A DNA stretch of 55,300 nt from Microcoleus sp. bin38.metabat.b11b12b14.051. Its GTDB lineage: Bacteria; Cyanobacteriota; Cyanobacteriia; Cyanobacteriales; Microcoleaceae. The first letter of the stretch is position 1. Every line of letters starts with the position of its first letter. Below, piece by piece: positions 1-7,935 of this stretch. The position numbers and the translations under genes were made by a program. Below the pieces are notes generated by a model. That model did no database searches, was not told where the DNA came from, and saw only the letters and a program-made list of their open reading frames with translations. Location of the stretch: the NCBI RefSeq assembly GCF_013299165.1, contig NZ_JAAFKD010000039.1:1-55300 (forward strand), given 5' to 3'.

Positions 1-125
1 GGCTTTTAACAATCAGGAAAAGCTATATTTCGCCCAAACAATATGAGCAAAATTTATCAGGTCAAGGTAATCGCAAATTCACTCATCTTTGTAAATGCCG
101 TTTTCTGACTTTTTCAGCAAGCCCT
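1..125 (+). mobile_element. possible right end of an insertion sequence (transposase C-terminus plus terminal sequence)
   Basis: The plus strand from base 3 is open up to a TAA just inside the haloperoxidase remnant, and reads a basic stretch containing QNLSGQGNRKFTHLCKCRF, which looks like the C-terminus of a DDE transposase. It runs into TTTTTCAGCAAGCCC, a sequence I associate with the ends of cyanobacterial insertion sequences. The junction coincides with the point where the haloperoxidase reading frame loses its family-like sequence. I infer that an IS interrupted that gene and that the window begins inside the IS. Only one end is visible, so neither the partner inverted repeat nor a target duplication can be checked here. 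Confidence 0.35.
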
Positions 126-329
126 AGGTAAGCCAGGAAGATAAGGAGATAAGTTAACTGGAACGACTGGATTACCCTGTACCCCTGCATAAGCGTCATA
201 CATAGCTAAGTGAACGATCGCCAAAGCGCGAGAACTTAGAGTGGGGCCTTGTTGCTCTTTCTTTCCGTTAGTAAAACTAACGCGATTGGCTTCGAGTGCG
301 ACTTCATTCCAATACAGAATAGGATCCAT
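114..329 (-). pseudogene. vanadium-dependent haloperoxidase, N-terminal remnant
   Basis: The 71 residues begin MDPILYWNEVALEANRVS and continue with SSRALAIVHLAMYDAYAGV, the N-terminal signature I recognise from cyanobacterial vanadium haloperoxidases of the PAP2-like superfamily. Intact members are about 400-450 residues and carry the vanadate-binding Lys, Arg and His residues in the C-terminal half, which is absent here. The start is well supported: an AGGAGA Shine-Dalgarno sequence lies eight bases before the ATG at 329. Family-like sequence ends at about SPYLPGLP and three unrelated residues precede the stop. The most likely explanation is interruption by the IS-like sequence at the left edge of the window, so the product should be inactive. 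Confidence 0.65.
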
Positions 330-924
330 TGTGGTTCTCCTAGAAATAGTTAAGTAGGGCTGCTTACCAACGCCCGGTAATGCGTTGGGCTATAATAAGG
401 GAAATTTTGCTAATTTTAGTGCCAGCTAATTTCAGCTTGAGTTCACGCTTACCTTCAGTTAGTAAATCTAGCTGACGAGTTTTCCTCATTGCGCTGATTC
501 TCACTAAAGTTTGAGGCAATTGCCTAGTCACTTTTTCGAGTTACCTCAAATGAGTGTCACTCGTTTGAGTGACATCGCAACTTTGCCCAAGATTTGCAGA
601 TTTTGCTGAACTAATACGGCAACCAGCTATGGAAAATAAGTAATAATTTGGAGGGAAATATTTTCCTAGGGTGTTTATAATTCGCTTGCACCAGATACTG
701 CCCAAATCAAGAGTAGTTCTTCGATGACAACTTCCATCGGTATTTTTCGGGAAACAATAATGACACCAGCACTCTGATGGCATACATTTTTGGGGATTTT
801 AATTACTTATTATCGGTGTTCGAGTTCGGGAGAGAGGTTGAGGGTGATGGTGGTCATGGTTATCTTGGCAGCAACATCTATTCATCATTTTAGCGATCGC
901 ACTTTCACCTTATCTCGAACTTCA
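330..924. other. intergenic stretch without a convincing gene
   Basis: About 600 bases with only short overlapping open frames whose translations are Cys/Arg-rich and lack family features. Apart from the haloperoxidase ribosome-binding site at 330-350, I see no promoter, hairpin or repeat worth naming. Confidence 0.5.
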
Positions 925-1139
925 TCACCTGGGACTTCTCGGTTTTACTGCCCGCGTCCTGGTTTGCAATCTACGAAACCTAATGCTTCTGTGCCCTTGA
1001 AAGCTGGCGATCGAAATGGCGATCGGATCTTCAATTTTCGCAGCACGCGCGATCGGAGCCGCTGGAATTCGTTCTGGCAAACGTCCCAAAATAACTTCGG
1101 CATCAGCAGGAGAAAGTTGTTCTTGAAGTTTGGCTTGCA
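925..1139 (-). pseudogene. short hypothetical ORF, probably a gene remnant
   Basis: From the ATG at 1139 the frame gives 71 residues beginning MQAKLQEQLSPADAEVILGR, which looks protein-like (acidic, helical), then passes through HIP1-type GCGATCGC-like sites into an Arg-rich tail ending RTRAVKPRSPR. The tail has the composition of a shifted frame. I do not recognise a family. It may be the N-terminus of a degraded gene, or a small gene with a natural low-complexity tail. No operon partner is evident. Confidence 0.25.
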
Positions 1140-1306
1140 TGGCATTCACCTTTGGGTTATAATTTGAACTAAAACGGTGGCTACACCCCAACAGATAATT
1201 TGAGGAGTTTAACGATCAAGTTGAGCGACGGCAGATAAGACTTAAACGAAGTACGAAGACTTTCGTCCGCCGCTCTAACGAATTGTTATGCCTCGTTACA
1301 GCACGA

Positions 1307-3535
1307 CTATTCTGGATTCATCCAACCCTTAACAGCATCTTTTACAACGTTTACATAAGGGTTGCCTAAAAACTCTTCGATCGCAGTTTCACCACCAGCC
1401 TGTAAAGCACTTACTACTCGACGCTTAAAATTAGGAGTAGTCTCGTCATTGACATAGACATTTTTTTCAGCCTCAGTAGCTACAGGATTTGTCTGTTCTA
1501 GCTGTTTCAGAAGTTTCTTAATTTCAGCAGCAGCTTCGGCAAGGCTTTTATTTTGCCCTGATTGAAAGAACAGATTGTTCTCTGCACGAGCATCTTTGCC
1601 GACTGCTCCAGCTTGACCGCTTACGTAATAATTATCTCCATAAGTATCTCCTTCTACGATCATTTTTCCCTCGCTTCTATACTGAACGTTATTCGTTATA
1701 ATAACACTAATAAATATGAGCGCACTACCATTTTGCTGTGATAATGCATCTTCAGTAGATTTCAAAATTTCTGTTGTCTCATCCAAATCCATTGTCTCAT
1801 CCAAATCCATGAATGCTTTTGGAAGCTGACCCGGTTGTGAAAGGAGTGAGGGTAAAACTTGCTCATATTGTAAATAGTATTGACTCTTATATATCTCATT
1901 CTTCTCCAGATTATTTGTTTTAACCTTAACAGTAACCTGACCGTCTTCCGTTTTTTCCAGTGCGACAATTCTAAAAACCTCTTCAGGGTACTGATCTGCC
2001 AATTGCTTAAACGATATGGCAACAGCGCGTGAATCAAAATCATCTTTATGAAATAGATCGAGAGTACCAATTAGAGACATAGCAAAATTTTTAAACTCAT
2101 CTTTTTTGAATTCCCCTCTATGAGGAATACGCTCTGTCTCTCTACTTCCTTCTACCGATTCTTTCATGTACAAATAATCGCACTTAACCTGGTCTAGTTT
2201 TGTGTTTGGTGTAGCTCCCCATCTCTCGATAAATGCCCCAGTCAGAGTAGCACCTGTAAAATCTGTTCCATCAAGGCGTGTTTGCACTAGAATGGCTTCA
2301 CACAATTCTGCATCACGCAAGTTAGCATTACTGATATCCGCTCGTTTGAAATTAGCAAATTTGAGTTTGGCACCTTGCAAATTGATGCCCTGAAGTTTTA
2401 AACCTTCAAAATTTCCATATTCGCCTTCACCTGTTGTTAGCAGCTTTATTATTGATAGTCGCTTTTCCAAGTCTTTTAGGTAGAGAAAAGTCCCATCTAA
2501 TCTAGATTGAGTAAGAAATTTTACCCCTAGCCAGCAAGTACCATTCAAGTCAGAATCTCTGAAGTCAGCACCTCTCAAGTATGCTCCAGTAAAATCAGCA
2601 TTTGTGAGATTAGCTTCTTGAAAATTAGTGCCGCCTAGGGAGGCCAGTGCTATCCCAATTTCATTGACTAAATTATATTCAGGTCGATCGCTTGATGCTT
2701 GGTCAGCAACATAACTACCCAGAAAGACACCAAGTAGTGTGACAACCATAAACATTGCAGTAGGAACACTTCCTGAATGACTAGCATGAATAAAAAATGT
2801 TAGGGTGATAGATACGAAGATTAGTGAGCTACTTATCAATACTATAGCTTTTTTATTACTAATTAAAGTTTGAGTAACTACTATTAGAATTGCTACACAA
2901 ACAGCTACAAAGCTGATTCCAAATCCTGCAACAGCAGCAGTGGCAATTTTAGCTAAAAATCTTATTGCATAGCCTGAGATAGAAGGAATACCATACCCAA
3001 ATGATAGCCTAACTAAACTTAAAATCAGAATTCTAAGCATAGCAAATCCAACAATTACAGTGCCACAAATAATTGTTATCCTGAATGCTTTTTCTAAGCC
3101 ACGTTGAATGTTATATGCAAAAGCTATAAATAATAAAGCGCACGTTGAAATAGCCCAAATGCTGGCTATTAGCTCATCTCTGTCCGACTGGTTGGTAGTA
3201 AATTTCACAAAGCTAGAACCGATGCCATCTCCTATGCGTTGTCCAAGATAGCCGAGGACAACTAGCACTATGACTACTAGAACAAATAATATTGTAGTCA
3301 AACGAATAGCTTTAGCAAATGACAATCCAGCTTTCGCACTGCAAAATTTAGCCTCTTCACAATTGCTATGACTGAAATCAGTGTCTTGGATAGTAGCTTT
3401 GGTGAAGTTTGCACCTCGAAGATCGGCTTTAGCGAAGTTATAGCCTGTTAGATTACGTCCATTAAAGTCTGCATTTCTGAGATCGCAATTGAAATAGTTA
3501 TTTCTCATATAACTTCTGCCTTCATAAAGTGACAT
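1307..3535 (-). CDS. membrane pentapeptide-repeat protein with cyanobacterial C-terminal module
   Basis: This is a four-part protein of about 742 residues. An N-terminal block of A(D/N)Lxx pentapeptide repeats (DLRNADFNGRNL, ADLRGANF) is followed by a hydrophobic region of roughly six to seven membrane spans. A second pentapeptide block follows (NLTNADFTGAYLRGADFRD and NLQGAKLKFANFKRADISNANL). The C-terminus carries an FDSRAVAISFKQLADQYPE module and the AEAAAEIKKLLKQLEQTNP ... FLGNPYVNVVKDAVKGW tail that recurs in cyanobacterial pentapeptide and signalling proteins. The role is unknown; the repeats form a beta-helix scaffold. The longest frame uses a TTG at 3553. I prefer the ATG at 3535, with another ATG at 3508. 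It lies just behind the DUF2690-like gene, suggesting co-transcription. Confidence 0.75.
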   Translation of the reverse strand: MSLYEGRSYMRNNYFNCDLRNADFNGRNLTGYNFAKADLRGANFTKATIQDTDFSHSNCEEAKFCSAKAGLSFAKAIRLTTILFVLVVIVLVVLGYLGQRIGDGIGSSFVKFTTNQSDRDELIASIWAISTCALLFIAFAYNIQRGLEKAFRITIICGTVIVGFAMLRILILSLVRLSFGYGIPSISGYAIRFLAKIATAAVAGFGISFVAVCVAILIVVTQTLISNKKAIVLISSSLIFVSITLTFFIHASHSGSVPTAMFMVVTLLGVFLGSYVADQASSDRPEYNLVNEIGIALASLGGTNFQEANLTNADFTGAYLRGADFRDSDLNGTCWLGVKFLTQSRLDGTFLYLKDLEKRLSIIKLLTTGEGEYGNFEGLKLQGINLQGAKLKFANFKRADISNANLRDAELCEAILVQTRLDGTDFTGATLTGAFIERWGATPNTKLDQVKCDYLYMKESVEGSRETERIPHRGEFKKDEFKNFAMSLIGTLDLFHKDDFDSRAVAISFKQLADQYPEEVFRIVALEKTEDGQVTVKVKTNNLEKNEIYKSQYYLQYEQVLPSLLSQPGQLPKAFMDLDETMDLDETTEILKSTEDALSQQNGSALIFISVIITNNVQYRSEGKMIVEGDTYGDNYYVSGQAGAVGKDARAENNLFFQSGQNKSLAEAAAEIKKLLKQLEQTNPVATEAEKNVYVNDETTPNFKRRVVSALQAGGETAIEEFLGNPYVNVVKDAVKGWMNPE

Positions 3536-3554
3536 CAAATGAATACTTCCCAAA

Positions 3555-3989
3555 TCATTCTGCTAAAGTTGTACATTTTGGTTGACTATCTTGTGGGAGT
3601 CTGACACAGGCGCTGAGTTTTTTTCCAGGTCCCATATTACCATAATGTACACCAGCTATACCATCATTTTCGGTTTCGTAGCGTCCATATTCTTTACCTT
3701 CTTTGTCTTTGACATAAAGGATCGAATAGGGAGGGACGATCGCCGATGCCCAACTAGCATGACACAGAGCAGAATATCTCAGTTTAAGTGTTATGTTTCC
3801 AATTTTTTGCTCAAGACGAGTTTGTACGTCAGCATCACATTTAGCATTTCGAGCATCCTGATTAATGCAAGAAATACCATGACAAATTGGTGGTTGCATG
3901 ATGTCATAGATAGATATAGAAAGATCCCAAAAAATTAGAGGTGCAAGAAGAATTAACAAAGGGGAGACTAAAAATTTTAAGCTATTCAT
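3555..3989 (-). CDS. secreted DUF2690-like protein
   Basis: The roughly 144-residue protein starts MNSLKFLVSPLLILLAPLIF, a signal peptide or single membrane anchor. The exported part contains Cys residues (PICHGISCINQDARNAKCDAD) and LKLRYSALCHASWASAIVPP, which match the DUF2690 pattern (CxGxxC...C...LELRYSxxCxAxWA). The family is extracytoplasmic and of unknown function. The start at 3989 removes five residues (MDVEI) so that the protein begins with a clean export signal. The pentapeptide-repeat gene follows directly and a paralogue lies upstream at 4080-4496. The shared C-terminal plan (YxKDxxGxxYxxY...AGVHxxN.G.KLxxxxxxxAC) indicates a tandem duplication. Confidence 0.7.
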   Translation of the reverse strand: MNSLKFLVSPLLILLAPLIFWDLSISIYDIMQPPICHGISCINQDARNAKCDADVQTRLEQKIGNITLKLRYSALCHASWASAIVPPYSILYVKDKEGKEYGRYETENDGIAGVHYGNMGPGKKLSACVRLPQDSQPKCTTLAE

Positions 3990-4079
3990 AATTTCTACAT
4001 CCAAGGAGTTTTGATAAGCAAAGCTTCATCCCCTTCAAATAGCTTGAAGGGGATAACAGATACAAGCTAGTCGCTTACT

Positions 4080-4496
4080 TCAACCCAATGATGTGCAGAA
4101 TTCTCTGCCGTCCCTTGGATGCATCGCGCAAGCTTTTACACGTGCTTTAGTCCTCAATTTATCTCCAAAGTTCCACCCATGCACACCAGCCGTGTAGCTG
4201 GTATACCTGCTACCTGACGCATCCTTAAGGTATAAAACTGTCCCTGCTGGGATACAAGCTCTCACCCATTTAATTGTATTTCGATTGGAAGTGCGAAGTT
4301 GAAGTCTTAGCCGATAGCCTCGAACAGTCTGTCGACTTTCTTGAATAGTTGTCGAACCTGGCTCAGATTTACCAGAATTATTACATATGCTGCTTGGGTC
4401 TACAGCGTTGCTGCTTGGTATAAACGAAAGCCAAGTAGCCAGCATAACTGATAATGCAAGTAGAGGCATCACTCTACGTTTCTTTAAAATACTCAT
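4080..4496 (-). CDS. secreted DUF2690-like protein, divergent paralogue
   Basis: The 138-residue protein has a textbook Sec signal (MSILKKRRVMPLLALSVMLA ... PSSNA) with cleavage likely after SNA. The mature part aligns by eye with the next gene: GYRLRLQLRTSNRNTIKWVRACIP corresponds to LKLRYSALCHASWASAIVPP, and VLYLKDASGSRYTSYTAGVHGWNFGDKL corresponds to ILYVKDKEGKEYGRY...AGVHYGNMGPGKKL. Several of the DUF2690 cysteines are lost, so it is a diverged copy. It lies about 90 bases upstream of its paralogue on the same strand, and both may be accessory to the pentapeptide-repeat membrane protein. Function unknown. Confidence 0.65.
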   Translation of the reverse strand: MSILKKRRVMPLLALSVMLATWLSFIPSSNAVDPSSICNNSGKSEPGSTTIQESRQTVRGYRLRLQLRTSNRNTIKWVRACIPAGTVLYLKDASGSRYTSYTAGVHGWNFGDKLRTKARVKACAMHPRDGREFCTSLG

Positions 4497-4714
4497 GTGG
4501 TTACCTTTTAGTGTGAATACACTTTAGCCGTAAGCCACCCTGATAAGATTGATATTATACCGCAGATCAATTTTGTTTGTCAAGCCATACTCTTGATGGC
4601 TTTTTAGCTAAAATTTACCGCTTCGATTCAAACACTACTCGTAGCGTACTGAGGAGACCTATGTCTACTGAATTCGACACAGAACGATGATCGCGCGTCA
4701 GTCAATCTCTAGTT

Positions 4715-4848
4715 ACCTATAATCCAATACTGTTCACTTAACGCTTTTTTGTCCGAAGAGAACGTCCCCGCGCCGCAATCTCCGTATATATTTTTCACAT
4801 GGTTTTATAGAATCAACATTCTTAAGTGAACCGTATTGACCTATAATC
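4715..4848. mobile_element. MITE-like element, copy 1, with 10-bp target duplication
   Basis: The 114-bp element at 4725-4838 is bounded by inverted ends: left CAATACTGTTCACTTAAC, right CTTAAGTGAACCGTATTG, which reads CAATACGGTTCACTTAAG on the other strand. It is flanked on both sides by the exact 10-mer ACCTATAATC (4715-4724 and 4839-4848). The interior has no coding capacity. It belongs to the same family as the copies at 10253 and 15895. The right duplication sits at the end of a Uma2 gene remnant. Confidence 0.85.
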
Positions 4849-4930
4849 TCGACAACACTTTCCCCTGCTCGAAACTGACACCGCGATATAATTCTGCGAT
4901 CGCAACTTCAAGCTCAATACTCTGTAAAGT
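4841..4930 (-). pseudogene. C-terminal remnant of a Uma2-family gene
   Basis: The minus strand reads LQSIELEVAIAELYRGVSFEQ followed by a few residues and a stop. This is almost identical to the C-terminus of the intact Uma2 gene at 5891-6481 (LQSIELEIAIAELYRGVSLER), and the nucleotide sequence is also nearly the same. No other part of a Uma2 gene is present, so this is either the tail of a duplicated and deleted copy or a product of recombination between Uma2 paralogues. A MITE lies immediately beside it. Confidence 0.7.
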
Positions 4931-4942
4931 ATTATTTGTAGG

Positions 4943-5182
4943 CTAGGCGTAGGCAGGAAGTGGCTCATAAACGAGTTGCATGAGTTTTTCTGAGGGAACG
5001 GTTTCCATTGCATAGGTATTACCTTGAGCATCGGCAAAATCTACTAGATAAGCGCGATCGTCAAACGTCATCAGAATCGTGCCAACTTGTCCGGGCCGGA
5101 GCAAAATGGGCTCAGAGGTTTCTTTATGGATTGCCTGAATTTCTTCGATCAAGGCAACAACATCATACTCGTGTAACGTCAT
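4943..5182 (-). CDS. DUF4926 domain protein, likely partner of DUF6883
   Basis: The 79-residue protein reads MTLHEYDVVALIEEI ... LLRPGQVGTILM ... YLVDFADAQGNTYAMETV, the small SH3-like beta-barrel pattern of DUF4926 (a GxVGT turn, then EVEF and a closing strand). The family is found across cyanobacteria and other bacteria next to DUF6883 genes in pairs that look like toxin-antitoxin modules. Here the DUF6883 gene ends 10 bases upstream, so the two are almost certainly co-transcribed. Biochemical activity is unknown; an antitoxin or immunity-like role is inferred only from the pairing. Confidence 0.75.
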   Translation of the reverse strand: MTLHEYDVVALIEEIQAIHKETSEPILLRPGQVGTILMTFDDRAYLVDFADAQGNTYAMETVPSEKLMQLVYEPLPAYA

Positions 5183-5192
5183 TATAGTATCC

Positions 5193-5528
5193 TCACTTAT
5201 TGACAGGATAGGTATTAGTTAACCTGGGAAAGTCTTCATCGATGCGAATCATCCAACATGACAGCACCCAAGAGCTTCCTGTTTCCGTAGTCATGAAAAA
5301 TTTGAGATCATACAGGGTTCCATAATTGTCTGTTTTGTAAATTTTTGCCTCCTGATTGACCGCACATTCTAATAAAGCGACTTCTAAAATATCTTTATTT
5401 TCTAGTGTGATTCCCAATCTATTTTTAAACAGGATGGCTTTATCTTTTCCTTTGGGATGTTGCATATTTAGTGAGTATCGCTCAAGCTTGTCGCCAAGCA
5501 GTGCCTTCTCTCCGTTGGGTAATTTCAT
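5193..5528 (-). CDS. DUF6883 domain protein
   Basis: The 111-residue protein starts MKLPNGEKALLGDKLERYSLN and ends SSWVLSCWMIRIDEDFPRLTNTYPV. Diagnostic features of DUF6883 are KLPN at the start, LxxYxLNxxHPxGKxKAxxF in the first third, and the C-terminal W.IR...DFPRLT.CYV-like motif, all present apart from small changes. The family is small, basic and usually paired with DUF4926, as here. Its resemblance to toxin genes rests on size and context, and no enzymatic residues can be named with confidence. The ATG at 5528 is the natural start. Confidence 0.75.
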   Translation of the reverse strand: MKLPNGEKALLGDKLERYSLNMQHPKGKDKAILFKNRLGITLENKDILEVALLECAVNQEAKIYKTDNYGTLYDLKFFMTTETGSSWVLSCWMIRIDEDFPRLTNTYPVNK

Positions 5529-5582
5529 CTGTCGAAATGGTTAAGTCACTTGGTGGAAAGTTTTCATTTGCCAGAAACCGTA

Positions 5583-5828
5583 TTAACTTGCCTCAGTAAA
5601 CAGTAAAGGTGTGTAAAATACATCTTCCTTGAGGCATTCGGCCGCAAAAGCAAACACAGCTTCGATAGATTCAGGATTAAGCGTTGGGTAGTTTTCTAGA
5701 ACTTGTTGCTGCGTCCAACCTTCTGAAAATAGCCCTAGAATAAACTCCACTGATATTCGTGTTCCCTTAATTAGAGGCTTACCAAGCAGAATTTTAGGAT
5801 TTGAATGAATGTATGCTTTCCAGTTCAT
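5583..5828 (-). CDS. DUF433 antitoxin-like protein
   Basis: The 81-residue protein carries the DUF433 pattern: IHSNPKILLGKPLIKGTRISVEFIL, then a winged-helix-like region with QQVLENYPTLNPESIEAVFAFAAE. DUF433 proteins are small helix-turn-helix antitoxins, usually followed by a PIN-like DUF5615 toxin. No DUF5615 gene is present; the next gene in the transcription direction is DUF6883. The antitoxin may therefore be an orphan, or its toxin may have been lost in the rearrangements that left a Uma2 remnant nearby. Confidence 0.8.
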   Translation of the reverse strand: MNWKAYIHSNPKILLGKPLIKGTRISVEFILGLFSEGWTQQQVLENYPTLNPESIEAVFAFAAECLKEDVFYTPLLFTEAS

Positions 5829-5890
5829 AGCCAGTTTGCCTCTATGGAGTTTTCATCTATTTTGAAACCTTTGTCTCTAGCTTACTTCAT

Positions 5891-6481
5891 TTATCGCTCC
5901 AAACTCACACCGCGATATAATTCTGCGATCGCAATTTCAAGCTCAATACTCTGTAACATCACTAAATCGCCCGCACCATAAACCACCGTTTCCCACCGTT
6001 CCCCAGCCCCATCTTTCACCCGACGGCGACACTCAACTCGCATCTCATCCTGCGCGATTAAAACATACTCTTCCAAGGATTCCAACTGTCGATAATCCTC
6101 AAACTTATCAGTGCGATCCTCTTCGAGGGCTTCGCTAACGAACTTTTTAGTCGAAGGAGATAACACCTCAGCAATCAACTTAGGATAGCGCTTCACATAG
6201 CGATCGCTCTTATCTCGCGGATCGCACGTCACAAAGGCATCGGGATAATAGAAAAACGCATCAGCATAATTCACCTTTACGTCACCGGAAAAAAACTGAC
6301 ATTCCCCGTCACGCAGGTGAAAATTAATAACCGTTAAAAAATTAATCGCAAGACGGCTATGATCGTCGCTACCTCCGGCCATTGCGTAGACTAAGCCACG
6401 CCGATATTCATGGCGGACTTTATTGTGATGTTCCAGGGAAAGGTACTCTTCGGGGCTAAATCCAGAGGGGATGGCAATCAT
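5891..6481 (-). CDS. Uma2 family protein (PD-(D/E)XK fold, DUF820)
   Basis: The 196-residue protein opens SGFSPEEYLSLEHHNKVRHEYRRGLVYAMAGGSDDHSRLAINF and continues VKVNYADAFFYYPDAFVTCDPRD ... PKLIAEVLSPSTKKF. These are the Uma2 hallmarks: a glutamate or histidine in HEYRRG, the YPD metal-binding aspartate, and ExxS in the EVLS segment. The fold is that of PD-(D/E)XK nucleases. Uma2 genes occur in dozens of copies in filamentous cyanobacteria; their physiological role is unclear and may be tied to mobile elements. Length is typical. It heads the toxin-antitoxin-like cluster on this strand. Confidence 0.85.
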   Translation of the reverse strand: MIAIPSGFSPEEYLSLEHHNKVRHEYRRGLVYAMAGGSDDHSRLAINFLTVINFHLRDGECQFFSGDVKVNYADAFFYYPDAFVTCDPRDKSDRYVKRYPKLIAEVLSPSTKKFVSEALEEDRTDKFEDYRQLESLEEYVLIAQDEMRVECRRRVKDGAGERWETVVYGAGDLVMLQSIELEIAIAELYRGVSLER

Positions 6482-6803
6482 AGTATTGCAGGTAAATTGG
6501 ATAGCTTAATTGTAGCGATTTTTGAGCCACTATATTATGATTAGACTATAATAAAAGAAGATCAGTTCCTTCAAAATTGCTAGAACAAACCTTCCCTTTG
6601 AGTTGTACTTATAAGTTAACTGAGATTTTAGACGATCACTTTTATCCTGGTGAATCGAGTAAATTAGTAGATAATTCAGACTTTATTTAACCGCAGATTA
6701 AAGCAAATTAACGTAGATTAACGCAGATTGGAAAATCTATTTTACCATAAACAAAACCCGCAAGATGCGGGCTTCATTTTGATAACTACTATTCAACTCT
6801 TGA
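6482..6803. other. intergenic spacer with dispersed CGCAGATTAACG-type repeat
   Basis: About 320 bases without a gene. At 6690-6732 is a copy of the short dispersed repeat built from AACCGCAGATTA and TTAACGCAGATT, also seen at 24100-24140. The ctaB terminator lies at its right end. Nothing else is identified. Confidence 0.5.
6752..6772 (-). terminator. rho-independent-type terminator after ctaB
   Basis: On the minus strand CCCGC-ATCTT-GCGGG is a 5-bp GC-rich stem closed by a five-base loop and followed directly by TTTTGTTT. It lies about 30 bases past the ctaB stop codon, in the right orientation. Confidence 0.7.
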
Positions 6804-7781
6804 CTACATTACAACTGCACTAATCAGAGTGTGCACATTTTGGACAACAGCAGTAGTAAAGTTATGAGTCGCAGGCAAACTATCAACGACAATTCCAGCG
6901 CACAATAGCATCAGATACAGAATAGAGTATTTGAAGAGCGATCGCGAAACAGTCTTATCTTCTGGCGTCTGCAACAGCAACCAAGCTTTTTGGGCAAAAA
7001 TAGCACCGAGGAAAATAGCTGTTCCCGCATATACCGGGCCCGCTAAATTCAGCGGATAAACAAACAGCAAAGTGGCTGGAAGCATCAATAACGTATAAAT
7101 CCAAATTTGGCTGGCTGTAGCTGCATCGCCCTCAATTACCGGCAACATCGGCACGCCGACTTCCTTGTATTCGTCGCGAATCATCATTGCTAATGCCCAA
7201 AAATGCGGCGGTGTCCACAGGAATATAACCCCAAACAGCAGCCACGCACCCCAACTCAAATCTCCCGTCACCGCAGCCCAGCCAACTAGAGGCGGAATCG
7301 CCCCTGCTGCACCGCCAATTACAATGTTTTGGACGCTGTGGCGCTTCAGCCAGTGGGTGTAAATTAGAACGTAGAAAACTATGCCGGACATTGCTAGCAT
7401 GGCGGCTAATAAGTTGGCGACAACTGTCAGTAATGTAAAGGATATTGTAGCTAGGGCGATCGCAAATATCAAAGCATCCCGCTTCTTGACTCGCCCGGAA
7501 GGAATCGGCCGCCACCGGGTGCGCTCCATAATATAGTCGATGTCGCTGTCGTAGACGCAATTAATCGTATTAGCCGACGCAGAAGCTAAAGCGCCTCCAG
7601 TAATAGTTGATACCAGCAATAGCGGATCTACTTCTCCTTTGGCGGCCATCCACATTCCTGCTGATGTGGTGATTAGCAACAGTAAAATAATTCTGGGCTT
7701 TGTAAGTTGATAGTAACTTTTCAACACTTGCGAAAAGTTTTCGTGGAGGCGAGGGCTATTGTTTGTAAGAACTTCTTGCAT
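6804..7781 (-). CDS. ctaB: protoheme IX farnesyltransferase (heme O synthase)
   Basis: CtaB transfers a farnesyl group from farnesyl diphosphate to heme B to make heme O, the first step in making heme A for cytochrome oxidase. The 325-residue protein belongs to the UbiA prenyltransferase family. [14 protein letters not shown] is the family's N-terminal signature. The first Asp-rich site is NCVYDSDID (NxxxDxxxD). [23 protein letters not shown] is the second conserved loop, and eight to nine membrane helices are visible. It acts in the inner or thylakoid membrane. The ctaA gene lies 154 bases upstream on the same strand, as in other cyanobacteria. No oxidase subunit genes are in the window. Confidence 0.95.
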   Translation of the reverse strand: MQEVLTNNSPRLHENFSQVLKSYYQLTKPRIILLLLITTSAGMWMAAKGEVDPLLLVSTITGGALASASANTINCVYDSDIDYIMERTRWRPIPSGRVKKRDALIFAIALATISFTLLTVVANLLAAMLAMSGIVFYVLIYTHWLKRHSVQNIVIGGAAGAIPPLVGWAAVTGDLSWGAWLLFGVIFLWTPPHFWALAMMIRDEYKEVGVPMLPVIEGDAATASQIWIYTLLMLPATLLFVYPLNLAGPVYAGTAIFLGAIFAQKAWLLLQTPEDKTVSRSLFKYSILYLMLLCAGIVVDSLPATHNFTTAVVQNVHTLISAVVM

Positions 7782-7814
7782 TTGTGATTAATTGTTAGTT
7801 GTTAATTGTCATTT

Positions 7815-7916
7815 AGTCCGCTTGGAGTGGACTTCGTTTGTGTAGTTTGACCTCGAATTCCTATGACGGGTGCTTCGCCACATCCGAATTTGAGGTCAAC
7901 AGGTTTCAAGCGCCGA
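7815..7916. repeat. dispersed repeat split by a 56-bp hairpin segment
   Basis: The ends (AGTCCGCTTGGAGTGGACTT...GTTTGTGTAG, and GGTTTCAAGCGCCGA) match an uninterrupted copy at 35408-35456. Between them, at 7846-7901, is a segment with near-perfect inverted ends: TTGACCTCGAATTC (7847-7860) and GAATTTGAGGTCAA (7886-7899), 13 of 14 bases paired. It lies in the spacer between ctaA and ctaB. Confidence 0.6.
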
Positions 7917-7935
7917 ATTAATCAACACATCTATT

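Noticed and set aside
541..783. 80-residue minus-strand open frame
   Set aside because: Cys/Ser-rich composition without any family pattern, no ribosome-binding site, and no support from context.
790..1167. 125-residue plus-strand open frame
   Set aside because: Arg/Ser/Phe-rich sequence typical of a shadow frame; the opposite strand is more protein-like.
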